This document shows positions 52,073 to 61,315 of a DNA stretch of 64,000 nt, piece by piece (the first letter of the stretch is position 1; each line of letters starts with the position of its first letter). Below the pieces are notes generated by a model. That model saw nothing but the letters and a program-made list of their open reading frames with translations. It ran no database searches and was not told the DNA's origin. Where the stretch lies: the NCBI GenBank assembly GCA_017650045.1, contig JAGCFP010000003.1:1-64000 (forward strand), in the 5' to 3' direction. This DNA is from Bacteroidaceae bacterium. GTDB taxonomy: Bacteria > Bacteroidota > Bacteroidia > Bacteroidales > Bacteroidaceae. A program made the position numbers and the translations under genes.

Positions 52073-52112
52073 TCCTAACTACGAAAATATTTTTTCCTAG
52101 TTAGAAAAAAAA
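52073..52112. repeat. AT-rich CTAACTAG-like palindrome, copy 3
   Basis: CCTAACTACGAAAA...TTTTCCTAGTTAG, the third member of the family seen at 310-357 and 29995-30046. Confidence 0.5.
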
Positions 52113-52124
52113 TTTCGTGTGTAT

Positions 52125-52168
52125 AGGAACTTTTTTTTCTGTGCACAGGAACATTTTTTTCTGTGCAC
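52125..52168. repeat. 22-bp direct repeat, two copies
   Basis: AGGAAC-T/A-run-CTGTGCAC occurs at 52125-52146 and 52147-52168 with one mismatch. Each copy contains the palindrome GTGCAC. Confidence 0.75.
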
Positions 52169-52289
52169 AGGCGCAAATCATAGGCTTGGTAGTAGCAAAC
52201 CGTGGGTTTGCAATAACTAACGAGGCACTTTGCCGTAACCTTGCTTACTTGCAATAGCAAATACAACAGCCATGCTTCGATTTTACCCT

Positions 52290-52493
52290 TCACACTTCAC
52301 AGAGAGGGGTTAAGCGTCTGAACATCAAAGCGTAATGAGTGTGAAGTGTATTTGCTGACTCTTCACAACACTTCACAAGATAGTTAACCATTTTTAGGAA
52401 TACGTGAAGAGTGGTGAAGTGTCAAACGCAACACTTCACAGCAGTTATCTTATAGAAATCAGGCATTAACTCGCCCATTGTGAAGTGTGAAGA
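52290..52493. repeat. Three ACTTCAC stem-loop pairs with about 70-bp period
   Basis: Left arms at 52290-52302, 52360-52380 and 52431-52441, right arms (GTGAAGT) at 52340-52350, 52404-52424 and 52480-52493. The left arms recur every 70-71 bp, suggesting a repeated unit of about 70 bp that has diverged between its arms. Confidence 0.6.
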
Positions 52494-52518
52494 CTTTTTT
52501 GAAGCATCTATAAAAAGA

Positions 52519-52544
52519 TAGGCAAGAGCTAATGCCCCTGCCTA
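52519..52544 (-). terminator. Terminator of the lactate permease gene
   Basis: On -, TAGGCAGGGGC pairs with GCTCTTGCCTA (G-T pairs) around ATTA and is followed by TCTTTTTAT. Confidence 0.75.
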
Positions 52545-52568
52545 CCATTTATATAAAGAATTACGCTA

Positions 52569-54170
52569 TCAGAACACGTGGAGTCCCAGATAAACCATCA
52601 GGCCATTCATCAAGATCCAGAAGATGGCAAATGGCAAGGTCTTACGCATAATCTCACCATCTTGACCTTCCATATCGCAAGCAGCTGTAGCGATGGCGAT
52701 ACTCTGAGGAGAGAGCAACTTACCACCCTCAGAACCAGCACAATTGGCTGCAGCCAGCCAGTTGGTCTCATTACCAGAAATGCCAAAGAAGGTACCATCA
52801 TTCACCAAGCCCAACTGGCCAGCTGCAGCGGCTTGCAACTTACCAAAGAGGATGTTGGCAGAAGTGGCACTACCTGTCACGAAAGTACCAATAGAACCAA
52901 TCAGTGGAGCGAAGAACGGATAGACAGGTCCTGTGAGGGCAACCAATCCTGTGGCGATGGCCAACGTCATACCAGTATTATTCATCAGCATGGCCAGCGC
53001 TACCAAACAGCAGATGGTGATAGCTGTCTTCTGTAAATTATAGGCTGTCTTAAGCAGCATCTTCATCAGTTTACCAAAGCTAAGTCCCTGAATCATGCCA
53101 CCAATCACAGCACCCAAGAAAATCATCAGACCTGCATTCGAAAGCCATCCGAAGGAAAAGGTATTACCTACTACTGGCATCGCAAACGAGGTGACAAGCG
53201 TAGATTTCAGCAAATCGCTGATAGGAGGCACTATCTTACTGGAAATCAAGATAAAGAAGATGATAAGGCCATAAACGCTCCAAGCCTTAAAGGTCTTTGC
53301 CAAGCCAAAGGTTTTCTTCTCTACCTTCACCTCATCAGAAGGACTCTCGTCACGAATGAAGAGCTTGTTGTAGATAAGCATAGCGATGATGGCTGCCACA
53401 GAACCCAGGATAGCTGGAGTCTCAGGACCCAGGAAGTGTCCGCAACAGAACTGCACAACGATGGAGAATGTACCCACAAAGAGAGCAATGCAGAGGTTCT
53501 TCAGCACTTTCTTACGATCTGTCATCATCAGGATGAGGAACGGGGTGATATAGAACATCAATGCCAACTGAACGATGATAAAGGTGGCTACCTCACAGAG
53601 CATCTCAGGAGAAGCCGTACCATCAGCTACCTGATTGGCCAGCGTGGTAGCAGGCAGACCTACAGCACCAAAGCCCACAGCTACTGTATTGGCTACCAGA
53701 CAGATTACAGCAGAGAACATAGGTTTGAAGCCTAAGCCTATCAGGATGGCTGCAGGAATGGCCACTGCAGTTCCAAAACCAGCCATACCCTCCAGCACTC
53801 CTCCAAAGCCCCACGTCAAGAGCAACACCACCAAGCCCTTGTCTGAAGTGAGTTGGATGAACTGTGTCTTGATGGTCTCTATCTCCTTCGTTTCCACCAG
53901 CACATTGTAACTGAAGATGGCGCAGATGATAATCAGGATAATGGGGAAACAGGCCTTTAGAAGACCTTCAATAACTGACCAGAAGGTGACGCCATAGATG
54001 GAGGATTCTGCGTATTTCTCTGGAATAATGCCCAATGCAGGAGCTGCATAGAGCGCTAATAGGATGGTTACGATCAGAGTGATAATGGCACTCTTGTAAC
54101 CAGACATCTTAAATCCCATCATCAGCGTGAAAAGCAGGACGATAGGAATCACGGAAATAATTGCTGCCAT
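52569..54170 (-). CDS. lldP: L-lactate permease
   Basis: 533 aa, about 13 membrane helices, LctP family lactate:proton symporter. GGVLEGMAGFGTAVAIPAA and the C-terminal FVTGSATSANILFGKLQ are family hallmarks. It diverges from the FAD/Fe-S dehydrogenase gene, and the two promoters are 42 bp apart, so joint control by lactate is likely. Confidence 0.93.
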   Translation of the reverse strand: MAAIISVIPIVLLFTLMMGFKMSGYKSAIITLIVTILLALYAAPALGIIPEKYAESSIYGVTFWSVIEGLLKACFPIILIIICAIFSYNVLVETKEIETIKTQFIQLTSDKGLVVLLLTWGFGGVLEGMAGFGTAVAIPAAILIGLGFKPMFSAVICLVANTVAVGFGAVGLPATTLANQVADGTASPEMLCEVATFIIVQLALMFYITPFLILMMTDRKKVLKNLCIALFVGTFSIVVQFCCGHFLGPETPAILGSVAAIIAMLIYNKLFIRDESPSDEVKVEKKTFGLAKTFKAWSVYGLIIFFILISSKIVPPISDLLKSTLVTSFAMPVVGNTFSFGWLSNAGLMIFLGAVIGGMIQGLSFGKLMKMLLKTAYNLQKTAITICCLVALAMLMNNTGMTLAIATGLVALTGPVYPFFAPLIGSIGTFVTGSATSANILFGKLQAAAAGQLGLVNDGTFFGISGNETNWLAAANCAGSEGGKLLSPQSIAIATAACDMEGQDGEIMRKTLPFAIFWILMNGLMVYLGLHVF

Positions 54171-54204
54171 AGTTTATCAGATTTAAGGTAAATTCTTCTT
54201 CATG

Positions 54205-54262
54205 CAAAGATAGCATTTTTCTGGGAAAAGCTAAGGTTCTTGGCAAGAAATCATTATCTTTG
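54205..54262. promoter_or_regulatory. Divergent promoters of the lactate locus
   Basis: TATCTTTG on - (54205-54212) faces the permease, and TATCTTTG on + (54255-54262) faces the dehydrogenase. Neither has a standard -33, which is consistent with dependence on an activator. Confidence 0.6.
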
Positions 54263-54280
54263 CTAAAAATAACTGATACT

Positions 54281-57200
54281 ATGAAAACAATGTCAAAGCA
54301 ATCTGGGGCGAAGTTGGCATCTTACGCCCAATTTCTCAATGAACTAAGGCAGTTTATTCCCAAGGATCGCATATATACGGATGAGCTGAGGCGACTCGGT
54401 TGGGGTACTGATGCCAGTTTCTACAGACAAATCCCCCAAGTAGTGATTCGCAGTGATGGCGAAGAGGAACTCTCAAGCATCGTCAAGCTATGCAGCAAGT
54501 ACGGCCTGCCTTTTACCTTCCGCGCTGCTGGCACCTCTCTCTCTGGACAGAGCATCAGTGACTCTGTGCTCATCGTAGCAGGAAAACACTGGGAGAAATA
54601 CGAGATAGGACCTGACCAAGACACCATACGCCTGCAGCCTGGCATCGTGGGAGCACGGGTGAACGAGATACTGAAGCCTTACGGACGGGTTTTCCCTCCT
54701 GATCCTGCCAGCATAGGCAGTGCGATGGTGGGTGGTATCGTGTGCAACAATGCCTCTGGTATGAACTGTGGCGTACATGCCAACAGTGACCGTATGATGG
54801 TAAGTGCACGCATCGTGCTGACAGACGGAACTATCCTGGATACTGGCGATGCGCAGAGTCGAGAGGCGTTTAGGAAATCGCATCCTGAGTTCATTAGGAA
54901 GATTGAGGAACTGAGGGATAAAGTAAGGGCAGATAAGGAACTTTCCGAGCGTATCCGCAAGAAATACAGCATCAAGAATGTGACGGGCTTGAACCTGCGC
55001 CCATTGGTGGCTTATGATGATCCCTTCGACATCATCGCCCACTCGATGGTGGGCTCTGAGGGTACACTGGCTTTCCTCTCTGAAGTGACCATGAAGACCC
55101 TGAAGGATTATAAATTCAAGGCCTCAGCCATGGTTTATTTCCTCACCATGAAGGAGAGCTGTGAGGCAGTTGTAGCTATGAAGCAGATGAAGGCAGGCGA
55201 TGAGGACTTCGCCATGAGTGCTGAGAACTTAGTGGTGAAGAGTGCTGAGATGCTCGACTATAAATCACTCAGTTCTGTGGACGACCCTGTATATCTGCAA
55301 TACCAGAAGGATGTGGACGCAGGGAAGATAGAAGGCGTGAAGCCTGGCGACTACCACAACCTGACAGCCATACTCACAGAGACCAAGGGCATCACCCACG
55401 ATCAGTTGCTCGACAAGATCGCGAGAATCAAGGAATGTCTGGGACAGTTCAAACTCTATATCCCTGCAGAATTTACGGAGGATCCTGCCATCTATGGCAA
55501 ATACTGGGCCATCCGTTCTGGTATCTTCCCCTCTGTGGGTGGCACACGCCCCATAGGCACTTCTTGCCTCATAGAAGATGTCGCCTTCCCTATCGAATGC
55601 CTGCCAGAAGCAACGGTGAAGTTGCAGAAACTCATTGCAGACCATGGCTACGATGATGCCTGCATCTATGGGCATGCTTTCGAAGGCAACTACCACTTCA
55701 TTCTGAACCAGAGTTTCAAGAGCGATAGTGAGGTAGAGCGCTATGCAGAGATGATGCGCGATGTGGCCCGTTTGGTAGTGGAAGAGTATGATGGTTCGCT
55801 GAAGGCTGAACATGGTACAGGACGCAACATGGCACCTTTTGTGAAATATGAGTGGCGCGACAAGGCTTATGAGGCGATGAAAGAACTGAAGGCCATCTTC
55901 GATCCGGAAGGACTGCTGAATCAAGGTGTTATCTTCAATGACGATCCAGAGTGCTTCATCAAGTGCCTGAAGCCACTGCCAGTATTGGATTTCGATTTCG
56001 ACAAGGTGCCTGATGGTGGGCACTACCTGCCTGACGGTATTTCTACTGCGAAGGAAACCATTGAAGCTGTGAAACGTGCCAATAAATGCATAGAATGTGG
56101 ATTCTGTGAGGTAAACTGCATGTCGTGCGGACTGACGCTGTCCTCACGCATGCGCATTGCTGTGCAACGTGAGATCAGGGAACTGGAGCACACGGGGAGA
56201 GACCCTGAACGCTTGGCTACGTTGAAGAAGCAATATGTCTATTATGGTGACCAGACCTGTGCTACTGATGGGCTCTGTTCAACTTCCTGCCCGATGAAGA
56301 TCAATACTGGAGAGCTGACGCACCTCATCCGCCAGATGGATATGCTGAAGAATAAGAATGGATATAAAATAGGGGAATTTGCAGCCAACCACATGGCGGG
56401 TATCAAGAGTGGACTGCGCGTGGTGCTGGATGTAGCCAATTTAGGACATACGGTCTTAGGTTCCTCGCTCATGACTGGTATCTGCAACGGACTGAACAAA
56501 GCGGGGTTGCCACTATGGACCATAGCCATGCCTCGCAAGATAAAACAGCCTAAAAAATCTCAATTGTCAATTCTCAATTCTCAATTAAAATTAGTCTATT
56601 TCCCTAGCTGCATCAACCAGACCATGGGACTGGCGAAGGGTGCACCTGTCAAGCATTCATTGGTAGATGAGACCTGCCAACTGCTGAATAAGGCTGGCTA
56701 TGAGGTCATCTTCCCAGAGGGTATGGAGAAGATGTGCTGTGGACAGATCTGGGAAAGCAAAGGTATGCTCGACATTGCCGATCGTAAAAGTGCAGAACTG
56801 GAAGCAGCTCTGTGGAAAGCCTCAGAGCAAGGACGCTACCCCGTATTGTGCGACCAGAGCCCTTGCCTGCATCGCATGAAGAAGGTCATCAAGCGCATGA
56901 GGCTCTATGAGCCAGCGGAGTTTATCATGACCTTCCTGAAGGACAAACTAAATTTCCACCCGATAGATAGGAATATTGCATTGCACCTCACCTGCTCTAC
57001 CCGTGAGATGGGTGTTAGCGCAGAACTCATCGCTTTAGCAAAACTCTGCTCCAACCATGTCTATCTGCCCGAAGGCGTTGGGTGCTGTGGCTTTGCAGGC
57101 GATCGTGGCTTCACCTTCCCAGAGATGAACCGTTACGCCCTACGTAAGTTGAAGCCACAGATAGAGGAGCGTCATATCGAGGTGGGCTACTCCAATAGTC

Positions 57201-57295
57201 GTACCTGCGAGATAGGACTGCAGAGCAATACAGGTATCCCTTACATGAGCATTGTCTATCTGGTAAACGAGTGTACCACTCCCAAACAGGATTAA
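54281..57295 (+). CDS. FAD-linked D-lactate dehydrogenase-like Fe-S oxidoreductase
   Basis: 1004 aa from the ATG at 54281; a TTG at 54260 overlaps the promoter. N-terminal FAD_binding_4/FAD-oxidase_C region (FRAAGTSLSGQS; MVGSEGTLAFL; EHGTGRNMAPFV), then two 4Fe-4S motifs (CIECGFCEVNC, CATDGLCSTSC), then two CCG modules (MCCGQIWESKG, GCCGFAGDRGF). This build matches Dld/YdiJ-type D-2-hydroxyacid dehydrogenases; D-lactate is inferred from the neighbouring permease and lut genes. A 28-bp heptamer repeat lies in the linker before the CCG part. Confidence 0.88.
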   Translation: MKTMSKQSGAKLASYAQFLNELRQFIPKDRIYTDELRRLGWGTDASFYRQIPQVVIRSDGEEELSSIVKLCSKYGLPFTFRAAGTSLSGQSISDSVLIVAGKHWEKYEIGPDQDTIRLQPGIVGARVNEILKPYGRVFPPDPASIGSAMVGGIVCNNASGMNCGVHANSDRMMVSARIVLTDGTILDTGDAQSREAFRKSHPEFIRKIEELRDKVRADKELSERIRKKYSIKNVTGLNLRPLVAYDDPFDIIAHSMVGSEGTLAFLSEVTMKTLKDYKFKASAMVYFLTMKESCEAVVAMKQMKAGDEDFAMSAENLVVKSAEMLDYKSLSSVDDPVYLQYQKDVDAGKIEGVKPGDYHNLTAILTETKGITHDQLLDKIARIKECLGQFKLYIPAEFTEDPAIYGKYWAIRSGIFPSVGGTRPIGTSCLIEDVAFPIECLPEATVKLQKLIADHGYDDACIYGHAFEGNYHFILNQSFKSDSEVERYAEMMRDVARLVVEEYDGSLKAEHGTGRNMAPFVKYEWRDKAYEAMKELKAIFDPEGLLNQGVIFNDDPECFIKCLKPLPVLDFDFDKVPDGGHYLPDGISTAKETIEAVKRANKCIECGFCEVNCMSCGLTLSSRMRIAVQREIRELEHTGRDPERLATLKKQYVYYGDQTCATDGLCSTSCPMKINTGELTHLIRQMDMLKNKNGYKIGEFAANHMAGIKSGLRVVLDVANLGHTVLGSSLMTGICNGLNKAGLPLWTIAMPRKIKQPKKSQLSILNSQLKLVYFPSCINQTMGLAKGAPVKHSLVDETCQLLNKAGYEVIFPEGMEKMCCGQIWESKGMLDIADRKSAELEAALWKASEQGRYPVLCDQSPCLHRMKKVIKRMRLYEPAEFIMTFLKDKLNFHPIDRNIALHLTCSTREMGVSAELIALAKLCSNHVYLPEGVGCCGFAGDRGFTFPEMNRYALRKLKPQIEERHIEVGYSNSRTCEIGLQSNTGIPYMSIVYLVNECTTPKQD
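56560..56587 (+). repeat. 7-bp tandem repeat (TCAATTn) in coding DNA
   Basis: Four units, TCAATTG, TCAATTC, TCAATTC, TCAATTA, encode roughly LSILNSQLK in the linker between the 4Fe-4S and CCG regions. Since 7 is not a multiple of 3, gain or loss of one unit would shift the frame. Confidence 0.85.
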
Positions 57296-57316
57296 TTACT
57301 AATAAAAGATACGTCT

Positions 57317-58342
57317 ATGAAAAGATTACTCACACTGGTCTTATTGGCACTGACCTTGACGACCTATGCCCAAGAGAGCGACAAATGGTATGACAACATC
57401 AAGTTCAGTGGCTATGGTATGCTGCAATACCAGGCTCAGGACAAGGATGGCGAAGACAGTAACGCATTCAACCTGCGTATTCTCAGAATGATTCTCGATG
57501 GAAAGATCAAGGATTTTGATTGGCGCGTTCAGATACAGGGCACCTCTACCCCAGGACCTGCAAGTCCTACCGTCCAACTGGTGGACATGTATCTGGAATG
57601 GGTCAGGTACACCCCCTTCCGCGTAAGAATTGGTCAGTTCAAACGTCCGTTCACTTTTGAGAATCCTACTCACCCCATCACACAAGGATGGTACTCCTAT
57701 GCGATGGTGATAAACAACCTCTCTGGCTTTGGCGACCGTACGGGTGAAAAATCCTCAGGCGGACGCGACATTGGTATCCAGGTACAGGGCGATTTGTTGA
57801 AGTCACCTTCTGGACGCAATCTTCTGCACTACCAAATTGGTATTTACAATGGTGAGGGTGTCAATGCGAAGGATAGAGACAACAAGAAGGATGTGATTGG
57901 AGGTTTCTGGTTCATGCCTATTGCAGGAGTACGTATCGGAGCCTCTGGATGGACAGGAACCCGAGCTGATGTGGGACGCAAGAACCGTTATGCCCTCTCT
58001 GCAGAGTACGACAAGGATGAATATACCTTCCGCATGGAGTACGTTCACAGTCAGGGTCCAGGTGCTGACCCTGCTCTTGGCAACAAGGCCGATGGTTTCT
58101 ATGTTTTTGGCATCGTGCCAGTGATAAAGAGCAAGCTTCATGCCAAGGCCCGCTACAACATGTACCGTCCAGCAAAAGAATGGAGTTCTTCGAAAACCAT
58201 GTATGAAGTTGGTATGAACTATTTCTTCACGAAGAACTTGCAGTTGAATGTAGAGTACGCTCGTGTGAACGATCGCACGATCATCAATCCTGACAAGCAC
58301 AACTATAATTTCTTCGATGCTGAGTTGGACTTCCGCTTCTGA
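57317..58342 (+). CDS. Outer-membrane porin (phosphate-selective porin O/P-like)
   Basis: 341 aa. Signal peptide MKRLLTLVLLALTLTTYAQ. The mature chain has alternating beta-barrel strands (VDMYLEWVRYTPFRVRIGQF; KRPFTFENPT; FRMEYVHSQG) and ends with an aromatic residue (ELDFRF), a barrel-assembly signal. It lies 21 bp after the dehydrogenase gene. It may admit lactate or another anion; this is inferred from context. Confidence 0.85.
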   Translation: MKRLLTLVLLALTLTTYAQESDKWYDNIKFSGYGMLQYQAQDKDGEDSNAFNLRILRMILDGKIKDFDWRVQIQGTSTPGPASPTVQLVDMYLEWVRYTPFRVRIGQFKRPFTFENPTHPITQGWYSYAMVINNLSGFGDRTGEKSSGGRDIGIQVQGDLLKSPSGRNLLHYQIGIYNGEGVNAKDRDNKKDVIGGFWFMPIAGVRIGASGWTGTRADVGRKNRYALSAEYDKDEYTFRMEYVHSQGPGADPALGNKADGFYVFGIVPVIKSKLHAKARYNMYRPAKEWSSSKTMYEVGMNYFFTKNLQLNVEYARVNDRTIINPDKHNYNFFDAELDFRF

Positions 58343-58360
58343 TTTGTTTTATTAGGCATA

Positions 58361-58394
58361 AAAAGAGGGTGAATCGAATGATCCACCCTCTTTT
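58361..58394. terminator. Bidirectional terminator between porin and lutC
   Basis: AAAAGAGGGTG pairs with CACCCTCTTTT around a 12-nt loop, with T-runs on both strands, between convergent genes. Confidence 0.85.
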
Positions 58395-58423
58395 CTTATG
58401 ATCTTTTTCCCTAAAGATAGGAT

Positions 58424-59002
58424 TCAAGTGAGGATGACCAAAGCTTCGCGGGCACCATGAGCACCCTTTACCAGGGCCGACTCAATATCCGCTGTCTTGG
58501 AGGGACCAGAGATAAAGGTGGCGAAGTTGTAAGGGATGTCCTTGATACGGGCATAGGCATCTGCCATGGTATCTACCACGTTCTTGCGATCAAGCAAGAT
58601 GACCAATGCCTCTGAGATGAAGTAGATGGATTTATACTTCACAGTCTGAGGAATCCACACACAGCCATTCTCTGCCACGCCTATCTCCCCACGAACAATA
58701 GCCAAATCAGTGCCATTTAGCTCTTGCGGACGCTCTACCTCATCAGGATTAAAGGTAGCGCAAGTGATTTCTGGCAGGTTGCTGGCTATGCGTGGCAGAT
58801 TGCCATAGCGCTGCTTGATAAGCTCATTGATATCCTGCCCTTTTTCCAGCAACACTGCCTCACCACCCGTGATGGCACTGGCCTTGATGAACTGCTGCAG
58901 GGTATCAGGATACTTGATGGTATTAACCTTCCACGTAGGAAAGTCGTACTTCTTCCCTGTATTCTTACGGATCTTTGCTAAGATATCTTCTTTGCTACTC
59001 AT
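58424..59002 (-). CDS. lutC: L-lactate utilisation protein LutC (LUD domain)
   Basis: 192 aa, LUD domain. Conserved parts include TDLAIVRGEIGVAENGCVW and AAS-like ISGPSKTADIE near the C-terminus, plus an HGAREALVIL end. With LutA and LutB it oxidises L-lactate to pyruvate. It overlaps lutB by 4 bp. Confidence 0.93.
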   Translation of the reverse strand: MSSKEDILAKIRKNTGKKYDFPTWKVNTIKYPDTLQQFIKASAITGGEAVLLEKGQDINELIKQRYGNLPRIASNLPEITCATFNPDEVERPQELNGTDLAIVRGEIGVAENGCVWIPQTVKYKSIYFISEALVILLDRKNVVDTMADAYARIKDIPYNFATFISGPSKTADIESALVKGAHGAREALVILT

Positions 59003-60390
59003 TTCTTGTCCTCCTGTACTTTATGTTTCTTCCACATAGAGTTGAATGATTCGCTGGCAAAATCAGGCAGGTCGCGCCCTTTGCCATAATCGTTCAGACT
59101 GATATACTTGATACAACGCGGTGTGATGTTCAGCATCGGACCAGCCCACATGGCTGCGTTAAACATAGACGGATGCTCAAAGAGCACCTTCATGCCCTTG
59201 GACATCAGTTTCTTTACCTTGTCGGCCTTGCCCCAACTGTCGAGTTGCTGACGCCACTTATACACCTGCTCGCCAAGGTCCACCTTCGCAGGACATACAT
59301 TAGAGCAAGAGAGGCAGAGTGAGCAGGCAGACACGTTGTCGTAGTACTTCAACGGATCGTGCACCATACCAAGGTTGATGCCAATAGGACCTGGAATGAA
59401 ATAGGTGTAGGAATAACCACCTGTGCGACGATAGACTGGGCAGGTATTCATGCAGGCTCCACAGCGGATACAGTTCAGTATCTTCACATGGTCAGGCTGG
59501 CCAAGGATATCACTACGTCCATTGTCCACAATGATGATGTGATACTCCCTATCGTCGCCCTCCTCCTTTCGAGGTCCACGGAAGTGCGAGGTATAGGTAG
59601 TGGTAGGCTGACCAGTACCACATCGAGCCAACAAGCGGGTGAATACGCCCAACGCTTCCATGTTAGGCACGATCTTCTCGATGCCAAAGGCAGAAATGTT
59701 CAACTTTGGATGTGCCATACCCATATCCGCATTGCCCTCATTGGTACAAACCACCACATCGCCCGTACTTGCCACAGCAAAGTTTCCTCCAGTCATGGCA
59801 GCATCAGCATTGAGGAAGTGTTCACGCAGGTTTCTGCGGGCTGCATGGGTAAGATAAGTAGGATCACAGTTGCCTGGCTCTGTGCCCATCTCTTTCTCAA
59901 AGCACTTGCCTATCTGTTCTTTGGTCACATGCAGGGCAGGCATCACCACATGGCTGGGAGCCAGATGCATCAGTTGCAGGATGCGCTCACCAAGGTCTGT
60001 TTCAATCGTATCAATGCCACGCTCTATCAGATAAGGATCGAGTCCGCATTCCTCTGAAAGCATGGACTTACTTTTCACAAATTTCTTCACGCCATGACTC
60101 TTCAGGATGTCATAGATGATCTGGCAATATTCTTCAGCATCCTTAGCCCAATGCACGATAGCCCCGTTCTTGGTGGCATTCTTCTCAAACTGGAGCAGCA
60201 TCTCATCAAGGTGGCTATTGGTATACATCTTATAGTCATGTGCCATCTGTCGGAGTTCCTCCCACTCTGGCACCTCGTCTCTCATTTTATCACGCTTCAC
60301 ACGCACCCCCCAGAAGGTGGCGTTGTGGTGATTTACCTTCTCACGGTCTTGAAGGTATTTCTCTGCGGCTATGGAATGTTTGGTACTCAT
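58999..60390 (-). CDS. lutB: L-lactate utilisation iron-sulfur protein LutB
   Basis: 463 aa. LUD-like N-terminal half (KSKSMLSEECGLDPYL; VVCTNEGNADMG), then two ferredoxin-type clusters, CIRCGACMNTCPVYR and CSLCLSCSNVCPAKVDL, and a C-terminal DUF3390-like tail. It is the electron-transfer core of LutABC. It overlaps lutC and lutA by 4 bp each, so the three proteins are made in fixed ratio. Confidence 0.94.
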   Translation of the reverse strand: MSTKHSIAAEKYLQDREKVNHHNATFWGVRVKRDKMRDEVPEWEELRQMAHDYKMYTNSHLDEMLLQFEKNATKNGAIVHWAKDAEEYCQIIYDILKSHGVKKFVKSKSMLSEECGLDPYLIERGIDTIETDLGERILQLMHLAPSHVVMPALHVTKEQIGKCFEKEMGTEPGNCDPTYLTHAARRNLREHFLNADAAMTGGNFAVASTGDVVVCTNEGNADMGMAHPKLNISAFGIEKIVPNMEALGVFTRLLARCGTGQPTTTYTSHFRGPRKEEGDDREYHIIIVDNGRSDILGQPDHVKILNCIRCGACMNTCPVYRRTGGYSYTYFIPGPIGINLGMVHDPLKYYDNVSACSLCLSCSNVCPAKVDLGEQVYKWRQQLDSWGKADKVKKLMSKGMKVLFEHPSMFNAAMWAGPMLNITPRCIKYISLNDYGKGRDLPDFASESFNSMWKKHKVQEDKK

Positions 60391-61127
60391 AATTCAGAAG
60401 CTAAAATTTCTACAATGTGAATCGTCTTGATAGGCAGGTGCTCACGCTTGATGATGCCTCCCATGTGCATGAGGCAAGAGCTGTCAGGACCAGTAATATA
60501 CTCGGCACCTGTATCCATGTGGTGACGTATCTTGTCCTGTCCCATGCAGACAGACACTGCATGTTCTTCAAGGGCAAACATACCCCCAAATCCGCAGCAC
60601 TCATCTGGATATTCTGGCTCGAAAACCTCGATGCCCTCTACCATGTTAAGCAAATCTCGTAGTTTACTGTAATAAGGAGCTTTCAGCTCACTGGGACGAG
60701 AAAGGCCCAGCTCACGTACCCCATGGCAACTATTGTGGATACTCACCTTGTGGGGGAACTTAGCCTTCAGGCTGGTGGGTTTCACCACATCGTGAATAAA
60801 CTCGCAGATGTCATACACCTTCTCTGCAGTCTTGCACTTCAGACCTTTCTTGGCCATGATGTCTGGATGATTCACTCTGGCAAAGGCCACACAACTCACC
60901 GATGGCCCCACCACATAGTCGTAGCCCGCAAATTTTTCCTCGAAAGAAATGGCCAGATTGGTGGCCTCACTTTCAAAGCCCGCATTCGCCATGGGCTGCC
61001 CACAGCACGTTTGATCTTCAGGATAATCCACGTCAAGGCCCAGGCTCTTCAACAGCTTATATGACGCCACACCCACTTGCGGATAAATGGCGTTCACATA
61101 GCATGGAATAAATAAACCTATCTTCAT
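60387..61127 (-). CDS. lutA: L-lactate utilisation protein LutA (CCG domains)
   Basis: 246 aa with two cysteine-rich CCG modules, TCCGQPMANAG and ECCGFGGMFA, the heterodisulfide-reductase-like fold that binds Fe-S. First gene of lutABC. A -7 element (TATATTTG on -) lies at 61164-61171. Confidence 0.94.
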   Translation of the reverse strand: MKIGLFIPCYVNAIYPQVGVASYKLLKSLGLDVDYPEDQTCCGQPMANAGFESEATNLAISFEEKFAGYDYVVGPSVSCVAFARVNHPDIMAKKGLKCKTAEKVYDICEFIHDVVKPTSLKAKFPHKVSIHNSCHGVRELGLSRPSELKAPYYSKLRDLLNMVEGIEVFEPEYPDECCGFGGMFALEEHAVSVCMGQDKIRHHMDTGAEYITGPDSSCLMHMGGIIKREHLPIKTIHIVEILASEL

Positions 61128-61163
61128 GATTGATGTAGTATTAGTTGGAGGTTAACTTTTCCA

Positions 61164-61171
61164 CAAATATA
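61164..61171 (-). promoter_or_regulatory. lutABC promoter -7 element
   Basis: TATATTTG on -, 36 bp before lutA. Confidence 0.5.
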
Positions 61172-61263
61172 TAAATTTATCTGTTTTTATCCTACAGAAA
61201 CAGACCGATATTTAGTTTCTGATATAAAAAAAACGCTTTATGTAAGATATTTTTTAAAAAAGT

Positions 61264-61294
61264 TTTGACAATTCCGACCAAAAGCGTATTTTTG
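61264..61294 (+). promoter_or_regulatory. Promoter of the coiled-coil/zapA operon
   Basis: TTTG (61264-61267), 19 bp, TATTTTTG (61287-61294): full consensus. It decides for the start at 61316 in the following gene. Confidence 0.75.
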
Positions 61295-61315
61295 TCTAAA
61301 TTTTGGTTTACTATA

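Larger units (their letters stand above)
51543..52568. other. 1-kb intergenic region rich in palindromes
   Basis: No gene is supported. In order it holds: three 17-bp palindromes with 23-bp period (51605-51667); a TTCACCN heptamer stretch with inverted partner (51872-51938); the third AT-rich CTAACTA element (52073-52112); two 22-bp direct repeats with GTGCAC (52125-52168); three stem-loop pairs built from ACTTCAC (52290-52493); and the lactate permease terminator (52519-52544). Confidence 0.7.

Noticed and set aside
55265..56023. 252-codon - strand frame inside the FAD/Fe-S dehydrogenase gene
   Set aside because: Antisense shadow; no start signal or domain.
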